From Mesorhizobium sp. 113-3-3 (lineage in GTDB: Bacteria; Pseudomonadota; Alphaproteobacteria; Rhizobiales; Rhizobiaceae): a stretch of 64,000 nt of DNA. The DNA is taken from assembly GCF_016756495.1 (NCBI RefSeq), contig NZ_AP023245.1, positions 1-64,000 on the forward strand. Reading direction: 5' to 3'. Below are positions 35,816 through 45,011 of this stretch, piece after piece. The notes under the pieces were generated by a model. That model had not been told where the DNA came from and did not search any database. It was given only the letters and a program-made list of their open reading frames with translations. Each line of letters starts with the position of its first letter. Within the stretch, counting starts at the first letter, position 1. The translations under genes and the position numbers were made by a program.

Positions 35816-36676
35816 ATGCGTTTGAAGTTCGTCGCACCGTTGATGCCGACCTTGGTGGAAAAACCACCAGAGGGCGACAATTGGATTCACGAGGTTAAAT
35901 TCGATGGGTACCGCTCGCAACTGATCATCGATGAGGGCGGCCCCAGGATCTACACGCGCAACGGTCACGACTGGACAGCCAAATATTCCGACCTAGTGAA
36001 AGAGGCGGCGAACCTCGGCGCCGAGAGCGCCATCGTCGACGGCGAGATCATCGTGCTCAACGATGCCGGGCTTTCCGACTTCGGAGAATTGCGAAAGGCG
36101 ATCACTCGTCGGCAGCACGACCTGTATTTCGTCGCCTTCGACCTTCTGCACCTCAACGGCCACGATCTGCGCGACATGGCGCTGGAGGAGAGGCGCGAGA
36201 TTCTGGCCAGTATGATTGAGCCCGGCGGCCGGATTCAGTTCAGCGAGCCTTTGCCCGGCGACGCGAAGGCTATCCTACACTTGGTCGACCAGGCCGGGCT
36301 GGAGGGCATGGTGTCCAAGCGACGTGACAGCAAATATCGCAGCGGTCCGTCGACCAACTGGCTGAAGGCAAAATGCTACTCGATTGAAGAATTCGAACTG
36401 CTCGGCGTCGAGCGCGAGCCGGGCAAGCCGGCCTTTGCGCTGATGGCTGAGCGAGGTACAGGGCGCTATGTCGGGTCGGCGTTCATTACCTTGAACCGGG
36501 AAATGCGGGAACGACTCTGGAGGCGTGTGCAGGACCACGCAGGGACCGCGCCAATGGGCATGAAGCGGCCGGCGACGCAGTGGGTTAAGCCCGGGTTGAT
36601 CGGCCGTGTGAAACATTTGCGGGGCGAGGAGGACCTCCGCCACGCCTCACTGCAGGATTTCAGAGAGGAGGACTAG
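35816..36676 (+). CDS. Stand-alone ATP-dependent DNA ligase (LigD ligase-domain type)
   Basis: A 286-residue ligase comprising the adenylation domain and an OB-fold. Motif I is EVKFDGYR (the lysine is the AMP acceptor, about residue 28). Later motifs include IVDGEIIVLND, YFVAFDLLHLNG, EGMVSKRRDSKY and WLKAKCY. It lacks the nuclease and polymerase domains of LigD, whose full-length version is encoded at 57900-60548. A role in nick sealing or end-joining is inferred. The next frame begins directly after its stop. Confidence 0.88.
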   Translation: MRLKFVAPLMPTLVEKPPEGDNWIHEVKFDGYRSQLIIDEGGPRIYTRNGHDWTAKYSDLVKEAANLGAESAIVDGEIIVLNDAGLSDFGELRKAITRRQHDLYFVAFDLLHLNGHDLRDMALEERREILASMIEPGGRIQFSEPLPGDAKAILHLVDQAGLEGMVSKRRDSKYRSGPSTNWLKAKCYSIEEFELLGVEREPGKPAFALMAERGTGRYVGSAFITLNREMRERLWRRVQDHAGTAPMGMKRPATQWVKPGLIGRVKHLRGEEDLRHASLQDFREED

Positions 36677-36888
36677 ATGCCGATTAGACGAAAAGCTGCG
36701 GACGCCGGGATTTTTGATCGTGCGGAGCTGGCCCTGCTAGGGCGGGTTATCGACCAACTCAAACTCCTCGACGACCAATCGCCCGATGCGCAGGGCCGAT
36801 TGGCGTCACGGATCATTGCCAACTACATGGCCGGAATAAGGACGAGGCCGAACTCGTCTCACTGTCGAGACAGCCGCTGGGGCGCTAG
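36677..36888 (+). pseudogene. Frameshifted small rhizobial ORF
   Basis: MPIRRKAADAGIFDRAELAL continues sensibly to NYMAGI (about residue 53). A shift of one base near 36837 then restores a natural-looking end, DEAELVSLSRQPLGR and a TAG at 36886-36888, while the unshifted frame runs into low-quality sequence until 37012. I recognise the pattern of a small hypothetical rhizobial protein of about 70 residues. A 1-base deletion is the simplest explanation. Confidence 0.5.
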
Positions 36889-36956
36889 CCCAAGGCGTAA
36901 CAATTTGATCGTCGTCAAGGCGGTGGAACCTAATATCGATAACGAGCTTAGCGGTC

Positions 36957-37178
36957 ATGAGCACACGCGGAATCAACTTCCTCGACCAATGGCTGGCCAA
37001 CAACGTGCCTGAAACGACGAAGGCGGATGTCATCTCGGTCGACGAACTCACCCACAAGCTGATCGCAGACGCGAAGGCGCTCGGCATCAAGCGGGGAGAG
37101 ATCGACGAAGAGGTCGACAGCCTATATAGGACCATCCTCGACGCGATCGTGCATTACGATCCCGGCCTGCCTGAGTAG
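36957..37178 (+). CDS. DUF768 family protein
   Basis: A 73-residue protein with the DUF768 pattern (INFLDQWLANNV, then LIADAKALGIKRGEIDEEVDSLYRTI). This family is largely confined to Mesorhizobium and relatives and has no known function. A strong hairpin follows its stop. Two related genes lie at 40327-40479 and 40476-40709. Confidence 0.8.
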   Translation: MSTRGINFLDQWLANNVPETTKADVISVDELTHKLIADAKALGIKRGEIDEEVDSLYRTILDAIVHYDPGLPE

Positions 37179-37190
37179 CTACCGTCCAAA

Positions 37191-37224
37191 AAGGCCCCGG
37201 CGCAAGGTGAATCGCCGGGGCCTT
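37191..37224 (+). terminator. Strong hairpin, probable terminator of the DUF768 gene
   Basis: AAGGCCCCGGCG (37191-37202) pairs perfectly over 12 bp with CGCCGGGGCCTT (37213-37224) around a 10-base loop. It starts 12 bases after the stop codon and has an A-tract on its left side, but only a short T-run on the right. Confidence 0.75.
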
Positions 37225-37545
37225 AGCCATGTACGAGCTACTCAGCATGTCCGCGCTCACGATGCGCTAAACCTGCTCAAGAACCCGTAAACCCACTATG
37301 CAACCTGTGGCTGGTGGCACGTGAGGGAAGGGCAGGAATATAGTCCTCACAGTTGCGGCGAACCCCTCAAAGCAGGAGAACGCCATTGGCCATCGGAACC
37401 AAAGCGGGCTGTTGTCGTGTTTTAGGATCAACTCCCATACCAGGCGGGCAGGCCAACCGATGTCTGCGGCGAAACATTCCACCTGTTGGTCGTGAACAGC
37501 ATCATGCCAGGGGTTGAAGCCGCTGAGCCTCCGCTCTAGAGCCTT

Positions 37546-38492
37546 TCACGTTTTGACGGAAGCGTATCCGGCGTTTTCGAAGTAGTTCTTGCATTCGGCT
37601 GCCTCGATGGTTTCGACGAGGTGGCCGATGTGACGCCACGTGTCCTCGACGGTGCGTTTCTGGGCTTGGCGCATCCGGTGTTTGATCTTGGCGAAGGCCT
37701 GCTCGATTGGATTCAGGTCCGGAGAGTAGGGCGGCAGGTACCAAAGCCTGGCGCCGGCAGCCTTGATCATCTGCCTGATCGCCGCCGACTTATGACTTCC
37801 CAGATTATCCATGACGACGATGTCGCCGGGCTTCAGAACGGTGACGAGCTGCTGCTCGACATACGCGCGAAAGCATTGGCCGTTGATCGGTCCGTCGAAG
37901 ACGCAAGGTGCCGCGAGCCGATCCCAGCGTAGCGCGCCAAGGAAGGTCAGCGTGCGCCAACGGCCGTGCGGAGCCAAGCCGCGCAGCCGCTTGCCCTTCG
38001 GACCCCACCCTCGCAGCGGAGCCATGTTGGTCTTTATCCAGGTCTCGTCGATGAAGACCAGGCACCGCGGGTCGAGGCCGGCCAGTCAGAAACGCCATCG
38101 CTGACGCTCCCGGGCAACATCGGCGCGGGCCTGCTCAAGGGCGAACAGCGTTTTTTTGAAGCTCAGGCCCTCGCGGCGCAGGAACAGCCACACCGTATTG
38201 TGCGAGACCTTGACCCCGCGCGCATCGAATTCGTCCTTCAGCCGATGCAGCGTCAGGTCAGAGGTCTGATTGATCCGCTCCACGATGAAGGACCGATGCG
38301 GCTCAAGAATCCGCTTGCGGTGTCCGCCCATCTTGCCCGGCGCCACCGATCCGGTCGCACGGTAACGCTGCGACCACTCACTACAGAGGAAACTGCAACG
38401 CCAAAGCGCGAGGCAACCGCACGGCAGGTCTCCCCCTCGCCAACTGCCGCTACTGCACGCTCACGAAGATCATTTGAAAGCGCTCGCGTCAT
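37546..38492 (-). pseudogene. IS630-family transposase, frameshifted and with an internal stop
   Basis: Joining frames gives a complete IS630-type transposase: MTRALSNDLRERAVAAVGEG (helix-turn-helix), GKMGGHRKRILEPHRSFIVE, then the DDE core with VFIDETW, VVMDNLGSHK and SPDLNPIEQAFAKIK. A frame change occurs near 38376-38384 (after SSVV). Some IS630 elements use programmed frameshifting there, but an in-frame TGA at 38086-38088 also interrupts the frame just before the first catalytic Asp. The element is therefore probably dead. Terminal repeats were not resolved. Confidence 0.85.
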
Positions 38493-38612
38493 CAGATGCT
38501 GGCCTCCAATCCAGACAGCATCTTGATGGGGTGGACGGCCCCCGACCCAGCGGCATCGCAATGTGCCAAGATGGCGTTGTCAAAGGACCATCAGAGGGAA
38601 GGAACCGTCCGC

Positions 38613-39638
38613 ATGCAAGTTATCACGATTGGATTGGATATCGCCAAGAACGTCTTTCAAGTTCACGGCGTCGATAATGCTGGAAACGCGGTGCTCCGTC
38701 GAAAAGTTCGGCGCGATCAGCTTATCCCGTTGCTTCGCGATATGCAGCCGTGCCTCATCGGCATGGAGGCCTGCGCGACGGCGCACCATTGGGCGCGGGA
38801 GCTGATTGCACTCGGGCATGTGGTCAAGTTGATGCCGCCGGCTTACGTAAAGGCCTACGTCAAGCGCAACAAGAACGATGCGGCCGACGCGGAAGCGATC
38901 TGCGAGGCGGTGACGCGACCGACAATGCGGTTCGTGGCTGTCAAATCGGCGGATGCCCAGAGCATTCTGATGCTTCATCGGGCTCGCCACCTCTTGGTTC
39001 GGCAGCGCACAGCGCAAATCAGCGCGATGCGGGCGCATCTGGCCGAGTATGGCGTCGTCGCACCGAAGGGCCGGGCCCATGTCCGTGGTCTAATCGAAGC
39101 TCGACAAGGGCGATGGGCCGCTCCCCGCGATGGCGCGACAGGTTCTTATCCTCCTCGCCCGAACGATCGAAGGGCTTGGCGCACAAATCCGGAAGATCGA
39201 GATCGAGCTTCTGGCGTGGTATCGCACGAACCAGGTCTGCCGGCGGCTTTCAACTATTCCCGGAATCGGCTTCATCACGGCGACCGCCCTCGCTGCCACC
39301 GTCGTCGAGGCAAAGTCTTCCGCTCCGGTCGTCAATTCGCTGCTTGGCTCGGCCTTGTTCCAAAACAACATTCCTCCGGTGGCAAAGACAGAATGGGAGG
39401 AATCTCGAAGATGGGAGATCGCTATTTACGGCATCTCCTCGTCGTCGGCGCCACGGCGGTCATCCGGTACACGCGGCGAAAAGCGACGACCGTCAGCACC
39501 TGGGCGAACCAGTTGCTCGAGCGTAAGCCGGCACGGCTGGTCACAGTCGCTGTCGCCAACAAGGTAGCGCGGATCGCCTGGGCGGTGATGGCGCGTGAGG
39601 AAAACTACCGCGCGACGCCGTCAATGGCTCGAGGGTAA
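38613..39638 (+). pseudogene. IS110-family transposase with two compensating frameshifts
   Basis: The N-terminal DEDD domain is intact (VITIGLDIAKNVFQVHGVD, KRNKNDAADAEAICEAVTRP). Near 39100 the sensible reading moves to another frame (DKGDGPLPAMARQVLILLAR through the IPGIG region), and near 39310 it returns (FRSGRQFAAWLGLVPKQHSS to the end). The long open frame from 38496 is thus a chance read-through whose central 70 residues are nonsense. Start ATG 38613. IS110 elements lack inverted repeats, so ends are not defined. Confidence 0.85.
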
Positions 39639-40326
39639 CGACGGTCGCGCGAAATGACATCCAGTTTGGGCAGGAGAGAACGACATCAGTGATGCAGATC
39701 CGGTCAAGCCGGGGATCGGGAGAACCTGAGTGATTCAACGCGCATCGCAGCGCGGCAGCTTGATGAGGGCCAGATCCACCGACACCATCATGGCCAGCGG
39801 CCTGAGGCCGCACAAAAACAGGCCGAACACATGAATGAACCTGACCGCTTCAGTATTGCCATTGTCAGTATCTTCTTACTCACCGGGGGCCGTCCACACA
39901 TGAATCACAAACACCCTTCTTTGGGAATCCTACGATTCTCTCAAAACAGGAACCGCTCCAGGTCACCTATTCGAGAAGCCGAGCTGGCGCACCGGTGCGA
40001 CCACCAAGGACAAGCAGAAGGCCTCGATATGGCCAAGAAGATCGGCGGTAAGGTGAAAGGGGGACGAGAACACGCCGAAGCTGAAGAAGTTGCTAATCCG
40101 TTCGTCGCTCACCACGAAAACAAAACCACTACTTCAGACGGCTTCAACGACCTGTCTCGTGAAATCCTGAGGCGATATGAACTTTCGCAACATCCCTGCT
40201 CTGACCGACGAATATCAAAAACGCTATCGGAACGGAAAGTCGCGCTTGAGCTTATGAATGAACGAACACACGCGGCGTCAATTTTCTGCCCTGGTGGATT
40301 TGCAGACGGCACTCCGGAGACCGCCA
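39639..40326. other. Stretch with no supported gene
   Basis: About 690 bases right of the IS110 remnant. An ORF at 39831-40364 has poor composition and no ribosome-binding site. Its neighbourhood may be decayed small rhizobial genes. Confidence 0.35.
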
Positions 40327-40479
40327 ATGCGGATGCATCTATTTACAGACGAGCCCATCCCTAAACCTGCCGCCGACGCCAGGGCCGTCGGCATCAAGCG
40401 GACTGAAATAGACGCCGACTTCGACTGCCTCATTGTCGTCAACGCCATGGAAAATTTCGATGCGGGAGCGCCACCGTGA
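40327..40479 (+). pseudogene. DUF768 fragment
   Basis: The segment ADARAVGIKRTEIDADFDCLIV and the following NAMENFDAGAPP parallels the C-terminal half of the DUF768 protein at 36957-37178 (ADAKALGIKRGEIDEEVDSLY). The N-terminal INFLxxWL part is missing, so this looks like a truncated copy. A GTG at 40476 overlaps its stop and opens the next DUF768-like gene. Confidence 0.5.
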
Positions 40480-40709
40480 AGTGTCAGCGCGCCGTTCACT
40501 TTTTACACCTGTGGATGGAAAGATACGATCTGCTGGATGGCCGGCGCGTAGGTAATGCGGAGATAACGGAGCTGGCGAAACGGCTCGCGGTGGAAGCAGA
40601 GGCGCAAGGCCTCACAGACAAAGACATAGTCGAAAATTGGGATCATCTTCACAGCAGCCTTATCGATATCATGCGGCGACGTCATCCGGCTCCGAAGTCA
40701 ACACAGTAG
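40476..40709 (+). CDS. DUF768-like protein
   Basis: A 77-residue frame starting at GTG 40476, overlapping the preceding stop by 4 bases (GTGA), with GGGAG upstream. It has the family layout (VHFLHLWMERYDL, then AKRLAVEAEAQGLTDKDIVENWDHL). Function unknown. It ends 8 bases before the exonuclease gene, so they may be co-transcribed. Confidence 0.6.
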   Translation: MKCQRAVHFLHLWMERYDLLDGRRVGNAEITELAKRLAVEAEAQGLTDKDIVENWDHLHSSLIDIMRRRHPAPKSTQ

Positions 40710-40717
40710 GTGGCCCC

Positions 40718-41521
40718 ATGCGATCGAAAATGACCCGGGTAGCAACATTCAACGTCAATGGTGTAAACGGTCGGCTGCCTGTGCTGCTGAAATGGCTGTC
40801 GCAAACCGATGCCGACATTGTTTGCCTGCAGGAGTTAAAAACGTCGGACGAAAAGTTCCCCGAGAAAGCGATCGAGGCCGCCGGTTACGGCGCGATCTGG
40901 CACGGTCAAAAATCATACAATGGTGTTGCCATCCTGGCTCGGGGGCAAGTCCCACTTGAACGACGGCGCGGGTTGCCGGGCGATCCGGACGATACGCATA
41001 GCCGCTATCTCGAGGCGGAGGTCGATGGCCTCGTCGTCGGTTGCCTTTATCTGCCAAACGGCAATCCAGCGCCGGGGCCAAAATTCGATTATAAGCTTAA
41101 ATGGTTCGATCGTCTGATTGCCTACGGAAATCTACTGCTTGACGATAACCTGCCGACGGTTCTGTGTGGTGATTACAATGTCGTCCCAACCGAAATGGAC
41201 GCGGTCATGCCGCACCGCTGGGTTGGCGATGCGGTGTATTTTCCCGAGAGCCGCAAGGCATATGCTGACATGTTAGCCGGCGGATGGGTCGACGCCGTGC
41301 GCACAATGCATCCGGAGAAAGGCATCTACACTTACTGGAATTTCTCCTACCGGCGAGGTTACGATCGCAGCTCTGGCCTGCGCATGGATCACCTCCTGGT
41401 GAGCCCCTCACTTTCCGGTCTGATACGCTCCGCTGGCGTCGATGTTGAAGTGCGCGGATGGGAGAAGCCAAGCGACCATGCTCCCGCCTGGGTTGACCTC
41501 AGCGGTCGCGAGCCGCTTTAG
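40718..41521 (+). CDS. xthA: Exonuclease III (XthA-like AP endonuclease)
   Basis: A 267-residue member of the exonuclease-endonuclease-phosphatase family. Motifs in order: ATFNVNGVNGRL, DIVCLQELKTSDEKFP (metal-binding Glu), YLPNGNPAPGPKFDYKL, VLCGDYNVVP, LRMDHLLVSPSL and the catalytic SDHAPAWVDL. The start is ATG 40718 (40730 is also possible). It would repair abasic sites and 3' blocks. It may be a second copy, since most rhizobia carry a chromosomal xthA. Confidence 0.9.
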   Translation: MRSKMTRVATFNVNGVNGRLPVLLKWLSQTDADIVCLQELKTSDEKFPEKAIEAAGYGAIWHGQKSYNGVAILARGQVPLERRRGLPGDPDDTHSRYLEAEVDGLVVGCLYLPNGNPAPGPKFDYKLKWFDRLIAYGNLLLDDNLPTVLCGDYNVVPTEMDAVMPHRWVGDAVYFPESRKAYADMLAGGWVDAVRTMHPEKGIYTYWNFSYRRGYDRSSGLRMDHLLVSPSLSGLIRSAGVDVEVRGWEKPSDHAPAWVDLSGREPL

Positions 41522-41554
41522 GCGCATTGGCTCTATCCCCATCTAAGAGAAGAA

Positions 41555-41575
41555 CAGGGCGGCTTCGCCGCCCTG
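41555..41575. terminator. Bidirectional terminator hairpin
   Basis: CAGGGCGGC (41555-41563) pairs perfectly with GCCGCCCTG (41567-41575) around a TTC loop. It stands between the convergent exonuclease gene (ends 41521) and the 17M-like gene (ends 41585), and is followed by CGGTTT. Confidence 0.75.
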
Positions 41576-41584
41576 CGGTTTACA

Positions 41585-42181
41585 TCAGAGATCGCGACCG
41601 GGTCCAGCCCGCCGGAGGTCGTCCTCGGGGTAGACGTCGGCTGCGGGATCGAAACCGGTCCAGCCGGCGGCTTCATACGCAGAGCGCCTGTCAGCGATGT
41701 CGACCGAGTTGTATTGCTTGAGTATCTGTTCGGCGTTCGGGACAAAACTGTCCTCGACCCTGGCTGTGACCATCGTTCCACCGCGACGGACACCCTCCGC
41801 ATAGACATGGGCATCGTTTTCCGGGACACCGGCTTTGGTCATAGCCCCGATAATGCCGCCTGCGGCCCCACCAACCAAGGCACCACTGACCGCGCCGACA
41901 GCCGTGGCCGCCAGCCATCCCGCGGCAACGACGGGTCCAAGGCCAGGGATGGCCATCAACCCGAGGCCAGTCGCGAGGCCGCCGGCGCCGCCCACAACGG
42001 CGCCAAGGCCAGCTCCGGTGGCCGCATCCTCACCCACCTCGGCGTCGTCGGCTTTGTACCACCCGGTCGCGTTGTTGGCCACGAGGCTGATCTCATCGCG
42101 AGGCACGCCAGTTGCCACAAGTTCGCCTACGGCATCGTTGGCGTCATCATAGTCGTCGAACAATCCCGTTACGGTTTGCAT
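41585..42181 (-). CDS. General stress protein 17M-like (YflT domain) glycine-rich protein
   Basis: A 198-residue protein. The N-terminal 17M/YflT-like domain (MQTVTGLFDDYDDANDAVGE) is followed by a glycine/alanine-rich hydrophobic stretch (about 55-115) that could insert in a membrane. A second ferredoxin-like part (MVTARVEDSFVPNAEQILKQY) follows. AAGGA precedes the ATG. The family is associated with stress responses; the exact role is unknown. It forms a minus-strand pair with the DUF4142 gene. Confidence 0.78.
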   Translation of the reverse strand: MQTVTGLFDDYDDANDAVGELVATGVPRDEISLVANNATGWYKADDAEVGEDAATGAGLGAVVGGAGGLATGLGLMAIPGLGPVVAAGWLAATAVGAVSGALVGGAAGGIIGAMTKAGVPENDAHVYAEGVRRGGTMVTARVEDSFVPNAEQILKQYNSVDIADRRSAYEAAGWTGFDPAADVYPEDDLRRAGPGRDL

Positions 42182-42202
42182 CGCATTTATCCTTTCTTTT
42201 GA

Positions 42203-42946
42203 TCACTGAGTGTCGGCAACGACGTTGCCCTGATAGTCGAGAGCGACTGGAGTCGACTTGCCGTCCTTGCTCGCCGTCCCGCGCCAGATGCCCTTGTCGT
42301 CCTTCTTGAGAGCAGAGACGTCGGTATAACCGGCCTTCTGGATCGCGCTTTTTGCCTGGTCTTCGGTGAAGCTGTTGGCGCCGGGTACCGGAGCTGCGGG
42401 ATTGTTGACGCCGCTGGTTGAGACTGCGGGCGTTGTGCTTTCGTTGGCAGGCGCCTTGGTTTCAGCCCTCTGGATCATGTCCCGGTGCATCTTGAGTGTA
42501 GGCAATGTCTCAGAAGCGAAGGATTTGAGGGCGACGTTGTCGCCAGCCTTGGCGTACGCCTCGAACAGGCTGACCGCATCGGCATGCGCAGCCTTCTGCA
42601 TGTCCGCATATGGCTTATCGACTGGTGCTGAAGCTGATTTCAGCTTGTCGAGGTCGCTATTGTGAGAAGCATCGAGATCGGCAGGCACCTGCAATTTCTG
42701 TTCGCTGGCGATGCTTTCGAGCTTGGCGTTGGCAGCCCCATGATCGGAGATCATCTTCTGTGCGAAGTCCTTGAGCGCCTGGTCCTGAAGCTTGTCTTGG
42801 ACGACCTTGCTCGACTGGACCTCAAACATTCCGCCAATCGCGGCCTTGGTTACGAAGTCTTGCGCAGTCTCGGCGGCGAATGAAGGCAATGCAAACGCCA
42901 GTGACGTGGCAAGCGACAGAGACGTAAGGCGAAAGGTATTTCTCAT
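42203..42946 (-). CDS. Exported DUF4142 protein with a PepSY-like C-terminus
   Basis: A 247-residue periplasmic protein. A signal peptide (ending LPSFAAET, about residue 24) is followed by a DUF4142 four-helix ferritin-like domain (about 25-160). A Pro/Thr/Ser linker leads to a C-terminal domain of about 60 residues (FTEDQAKSAIQKAGYTDVSALKK) resembling PepSY-like putative repeats. AAGGAG precedes ATG 42946; the longer frame to 43099 has no signal peptide. DUF4142 proteins are often stress-linked. Confidence 0.82.
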   Translation of the reverse strand: MRNTFRLTSLSLATSLAFALPSFAAETAQDFVTKAAIGGMFEVQSSKVVQDKLQDQALKDFAQKMISDHGAANAKLESIASEQKLQVPADLDASHNSDLDKLKSASAPVDKPYADMQKAAHADAVSLFEAYAKAGDNVALKSFASETLPTLKMHRDMIQRAETKAPANESTTPAVSTSGVNNPAAPVPGANSFTEDQAKSAIQKAGYTDVSALKKDDKGIWRGTASKDGKSTPVALDYQGNVVADTQ

Positions 42947-43751
42947 GCAGCTACTCCTTGTTGGAGACGACGATGAGAGCCAAACCTCCCGGCGATTGCT
43001 TGGTTCCAATGGCAGACATCGAGTCGATGTGAAGCTGGCGCGCAGGATCGGGAGCGGACGCGGAAGGCCAGGCGGAAGGATGCCTGACGAGTGCCACAAC
43101 CCGCCGTTCTGTCAGGCGACGACATGAGCGACGTGTAGGCGCTGTCTTGGGAAGTCGCAGTGAGATTGCAGTGAGCGTAATGCTTGATCGATCTGGCGCC
43201 TCGCCGGATGAACCTGCCATGGTTCGTGCGTCGGAAGCGGCACCAACCAGGATCGATTATTCGTCCCGTTTCAGCGAGGCGAAAGCTTGGCTTTGCCATC
43301 AGATCGGGCGGCGTCCTTTGCCATGGCCCCTGCACGCCCGCAACGACCGGTCACCTAAAAACCAAGCTTAACCTTCGCGCGTTGCGCCGATGATCGCCAG
43401 GCGCGCTGTGAGGGCAGCAGCCCACAAAATCGCCGTGAGCCCGCTTAAAGAAATCCGACGAACTCGCAGGTTGGGGCAGAACCTATCGCTTCTACGCTGG
43501 TTGCTGACCAGCTTGTTCGATGAAACTGTTGCCGAGGAGGACCGTATGGCGCGCAGGCAATGACCAAAAGACCAATATAGCAGCTTCCAGATCCGGTGAA
43601 AGTGCGGCCTCTCCTGGAGGTACGAGCAGCCGAAGACGAACATCTGGTCGCAATTCTATCGCCTGTGGCGAGACCTGCGGCCCGCGATTGATAACCTGAC
43701 GTCTTCAGGGCAATGATTTGCGGCGACGGCTCGAAGGGACTATAATTGATA
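42947..43751. other. Gene-poor stretch
   Basis: About 800 bases upstream of the DUF4142 gene. Several overlapping short frames exist on both strands, but none has a recognisable domain or ribosome-binding site. Confidence 0.35.
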
Positions 43752-43928
43752 ATGAGCAAAAAGACCGATGATCTCAAGCGAGAGTTTCAGAACGCTGTCG
43801 CTGTGTTAGGTGAATGCGAGGCGGCAATGTGTCTCGGAGAGAGCAGCCGCGCTCACGATTTGGTTCGAGATACGATTGTCAGGCTCGAACGTTTGCTGCA
43901 CGACGCTCAGAGCATCCCTCGCACTTAA
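43752..43928 (+). CDS. Small hypothetical protein
   Basis: A 58-residue charged, helical frame (MSKKTDDLKREFQNAVAVLG, VRDTIVRLERLLHDAQ) starting at ATG 43752. The composition is natural for a small soluble helical protein, but no family is recognised and the ribosome-binding site is weak. Confidence 0.35.
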   Translation: MSKKTDDLKREFQNAVAVLGECEAAMCLGESSRAHDLVRDTIVRLERLLHDAQSIPRT

Positions 43929-43980
43929 CCGGGCTGGGCGGAGGGCGCCGCACCAAACGTGCCCCGTGCGCTGCAGAGGA

Positions 43981-44370
43981 TCAAATGGATCGGCCGAAGT
44001 GACCGGAACTGCGAAGCTTTGCCAACAGCATCGCTGCCGTCCCTCGGAAATCAACGCGCGCATGCTCGCTAAGAGGAGATGATTCCCAAGCGGCCAGCTC
44101 CGCTACCAACACGGCGGTCTCGCCGTTTACCGACGCGCACCTCAGATCTCCGGTCTTCTCCATCAAAATTATTGCGGTGCCAGCGTCGTCATATCCGATA
44201 GCGGCCATTCGTTGGACTTGGGTGTCACCATCGATACGGACGTCGAACAAGACCGTTCCGGATGTTTTCGCCGCAGCGTCAGCGACGCGATCGGCGAATG
44301 GCCGATGCATACCGTCGCCGTCGCAAAGCGACTGCTCGAATAGCACCATTTCAACATGTCCTGCGACCAT
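43981..44370 (-). CDS. Hypothetical protein
   Basis: A 129-residue frame with balanced composition (ADRVADAAAKTSGTVLFDVR, VNGETAVLVAELAAWESSPL). No domain, signal peptide or membrane segment is recognised. It overlaps nothing else credible. The start is uncertain. Confidence 0.3.
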   Translation of the reverse strand: MVAGHVEMVLFEQSLCDGDGMHRPFADRVADAAAKTSGTVLFDVRIDGDTQVQRMAAIGYDDAGTAIILMEKTGDLRCASVNGETAVLVAELAAWESSPLSEHARVDFRGTAAMLLAKLRSSGHFGRSI

Positions 44371-45011
44371 TCGGCCAAGGTGCCCGCATCACCTCGATTC
44401 GCAATGGGCGCGGCGGGGATATCCACACAGCATCCACGGTTAGTTATTCTGGCGAGGGATCGCTCAAACCCATGGTGCGGATGGTCCACCTTCGTTTTTG
44501 AACTGAGGCTTTGCCGGACAGTTCCCCCGGACAGCGGGACGCGGGCGGAGGGTTCCGGCCCAACATTCCACCTAGTTGCTAATGAGGAATTTTCGTGAAT
44601 GGCAGTGCCAATCGATGAGAACGATGAAGGGGAACGGCCGGCCAACGTCGGAGTCATGGTTTGTCAATCCGGCTCATCGATCAGCGCCTTCTTTCTAGTC
44701 CGCTAAACGCGGCTCTGTACCAGGTGCGCCTCTTGGTCAGCTGTGACTGACGTTCCCGATGTCACCGTGACCTTGCCATCCACTGCGAACAACTCGCCTA
44801 TCAATTCGATCTGTTGGCCCTTCAACACCTTGGCCGTTCGATAATTGAATGAGGGAAATTATAGCTGGGAATTAAACGCTGATGCGATCGTCGGTCACGC
44901 GCTTGATCATTCCCAGGTACCAATCATCTTCTGAGACGCACTTCGAGGCCACACACTTGGTCTGAGTGATTTGCGGGGCTTCGGTCAATGGCGGCCGTTC
45001 TAAAGGCCTTT
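44371..45011. other. Non-coding or degenerate stretch
   Basis: About 640 bases between a hypothetical frame and the RTX-tailed protein gene. No gene, repeat or regulatory site could be supported. Confidence 0.35.

Noticed and set aside
37267..37482. A 71-residue minus-strand protein
   Set aside because: No start signal or family; cysteine and tryptophan content looks random.
38496..38612. Bridge RNA of the IS110 element in its 5' non-coding end
   Set aside because: IS110 elements are known to encode one, but element ends and a paired structure could not be defined by eye in a decayed copy.
39831..40364. A 177-residue protein
   Set aside because: No domain, uneven composition and no ribosome-binding site; overlaps the DUF768 fragment in another frame.
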